From assembly GCA_017991025.1 (NCBI GenBank), contig JAGNMT010000217.1, forward strand, positions 1-6,470: a stretch of 6,470 nt of DNA, given 5' to 3'. The notes under the pieces are model-generated. The model ran no database searches. It was not told the origin of the DNA and saw only the letters and a program-made list of their open reading frames with translations. The position numbers and the translations under genes are program-made. Below, piece by piece: positions 6,431-6,470 of this stretch; position 1 is the stretch's first letter; every line of letters begins with the position of its first letter. Source of the DNA: Verrucomicrobiales bacterium. GTDB lineage: Bacteria; Verrucomicrobiota; Verrucomicrobiia; Verrucomicrobiales; DEV007.

Positions 6431-6470
6431 TCCGCTTCCGGGATGGGCTTCGCTCCCTTCGAATGATTCG

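Noticed and set aside
6441..6470. Possible terminator after the small membrane protein gene, including the 11-base palindrome CGAATGATTCG at 6460-6470
   Set aside because: The upstream GGGA/TCCC pairing is only four base pairs, no T-run follows, and the palindrome touches the window edge, so its extent cannot be judged.

Overview
The window looks like a chromosomal segment from a Planctomycetota/Verrucomicrobiota (PVC group) bacterium. I lean towards Verrucomicrobiota, but cannot settle it from sequence alone. The evidence is a tandem pair of gene families that are strongly expanded in that group: a very large planctomycete-type cytochrome protein (PSCyt1, WD40 repeats, PSCyt2/DUF1549, PSD1/DUF1553) followed by a Tat-exported DUF1501 protein. 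Base composition is GC-rich in the genes, and neither minus-strand gene has a clear Shine-Dalgarno sequence, which also fits such a genome.

Layout from right to left along the minus strand. A consensus-like sigma-70 promoter (6035-6063) drives a 1712-residue Sec-exported multidomain protein (5969-831). A 112-base gap (719-830) then holds a striking inverted repeat whose two arms are each built from five AGCT-centred units about 8 bases apart. Immediately after it begins a DUF1501 gene (718 to the left edge). It is cut by the window edge, so only its first 239 codons are visible. On the plus strand, divergent from this pair, lies a small three-helix membrane protein gene (6095-6430) with a good ribosome binding site. 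The last 40 bases (6431-6470) hold no gene that I can support.

Working together: in this bacterial group DUF1549/DUF1553 proteins and DUF1501 proteins are commonly encoded side by side. Both proteins here carry export signals, Sec for the large one and twin-arginine for DUF1501, so they should meet in the periplasm. The large protein carries three CxxCH-like heme-binding motifs, a WD40 propeller, two Ig-like segments and a carbohydrate-binding-like insert. DUF1501 belongs to the alkaline phosphatase/sulfatase superfamily. A joint role in handling complex, possibly sulfated, polysaccharides with an electron-transfer step is a common hypothesis but is not shown by this sequence.

The least ordinary parts are the mirror-symmetric AGCT array between the two genes, the combination of many domains and three heme motifs in one chain (one of them the non-canonical CX4CH), and the orphan membrane protein across the divergent promoter region.
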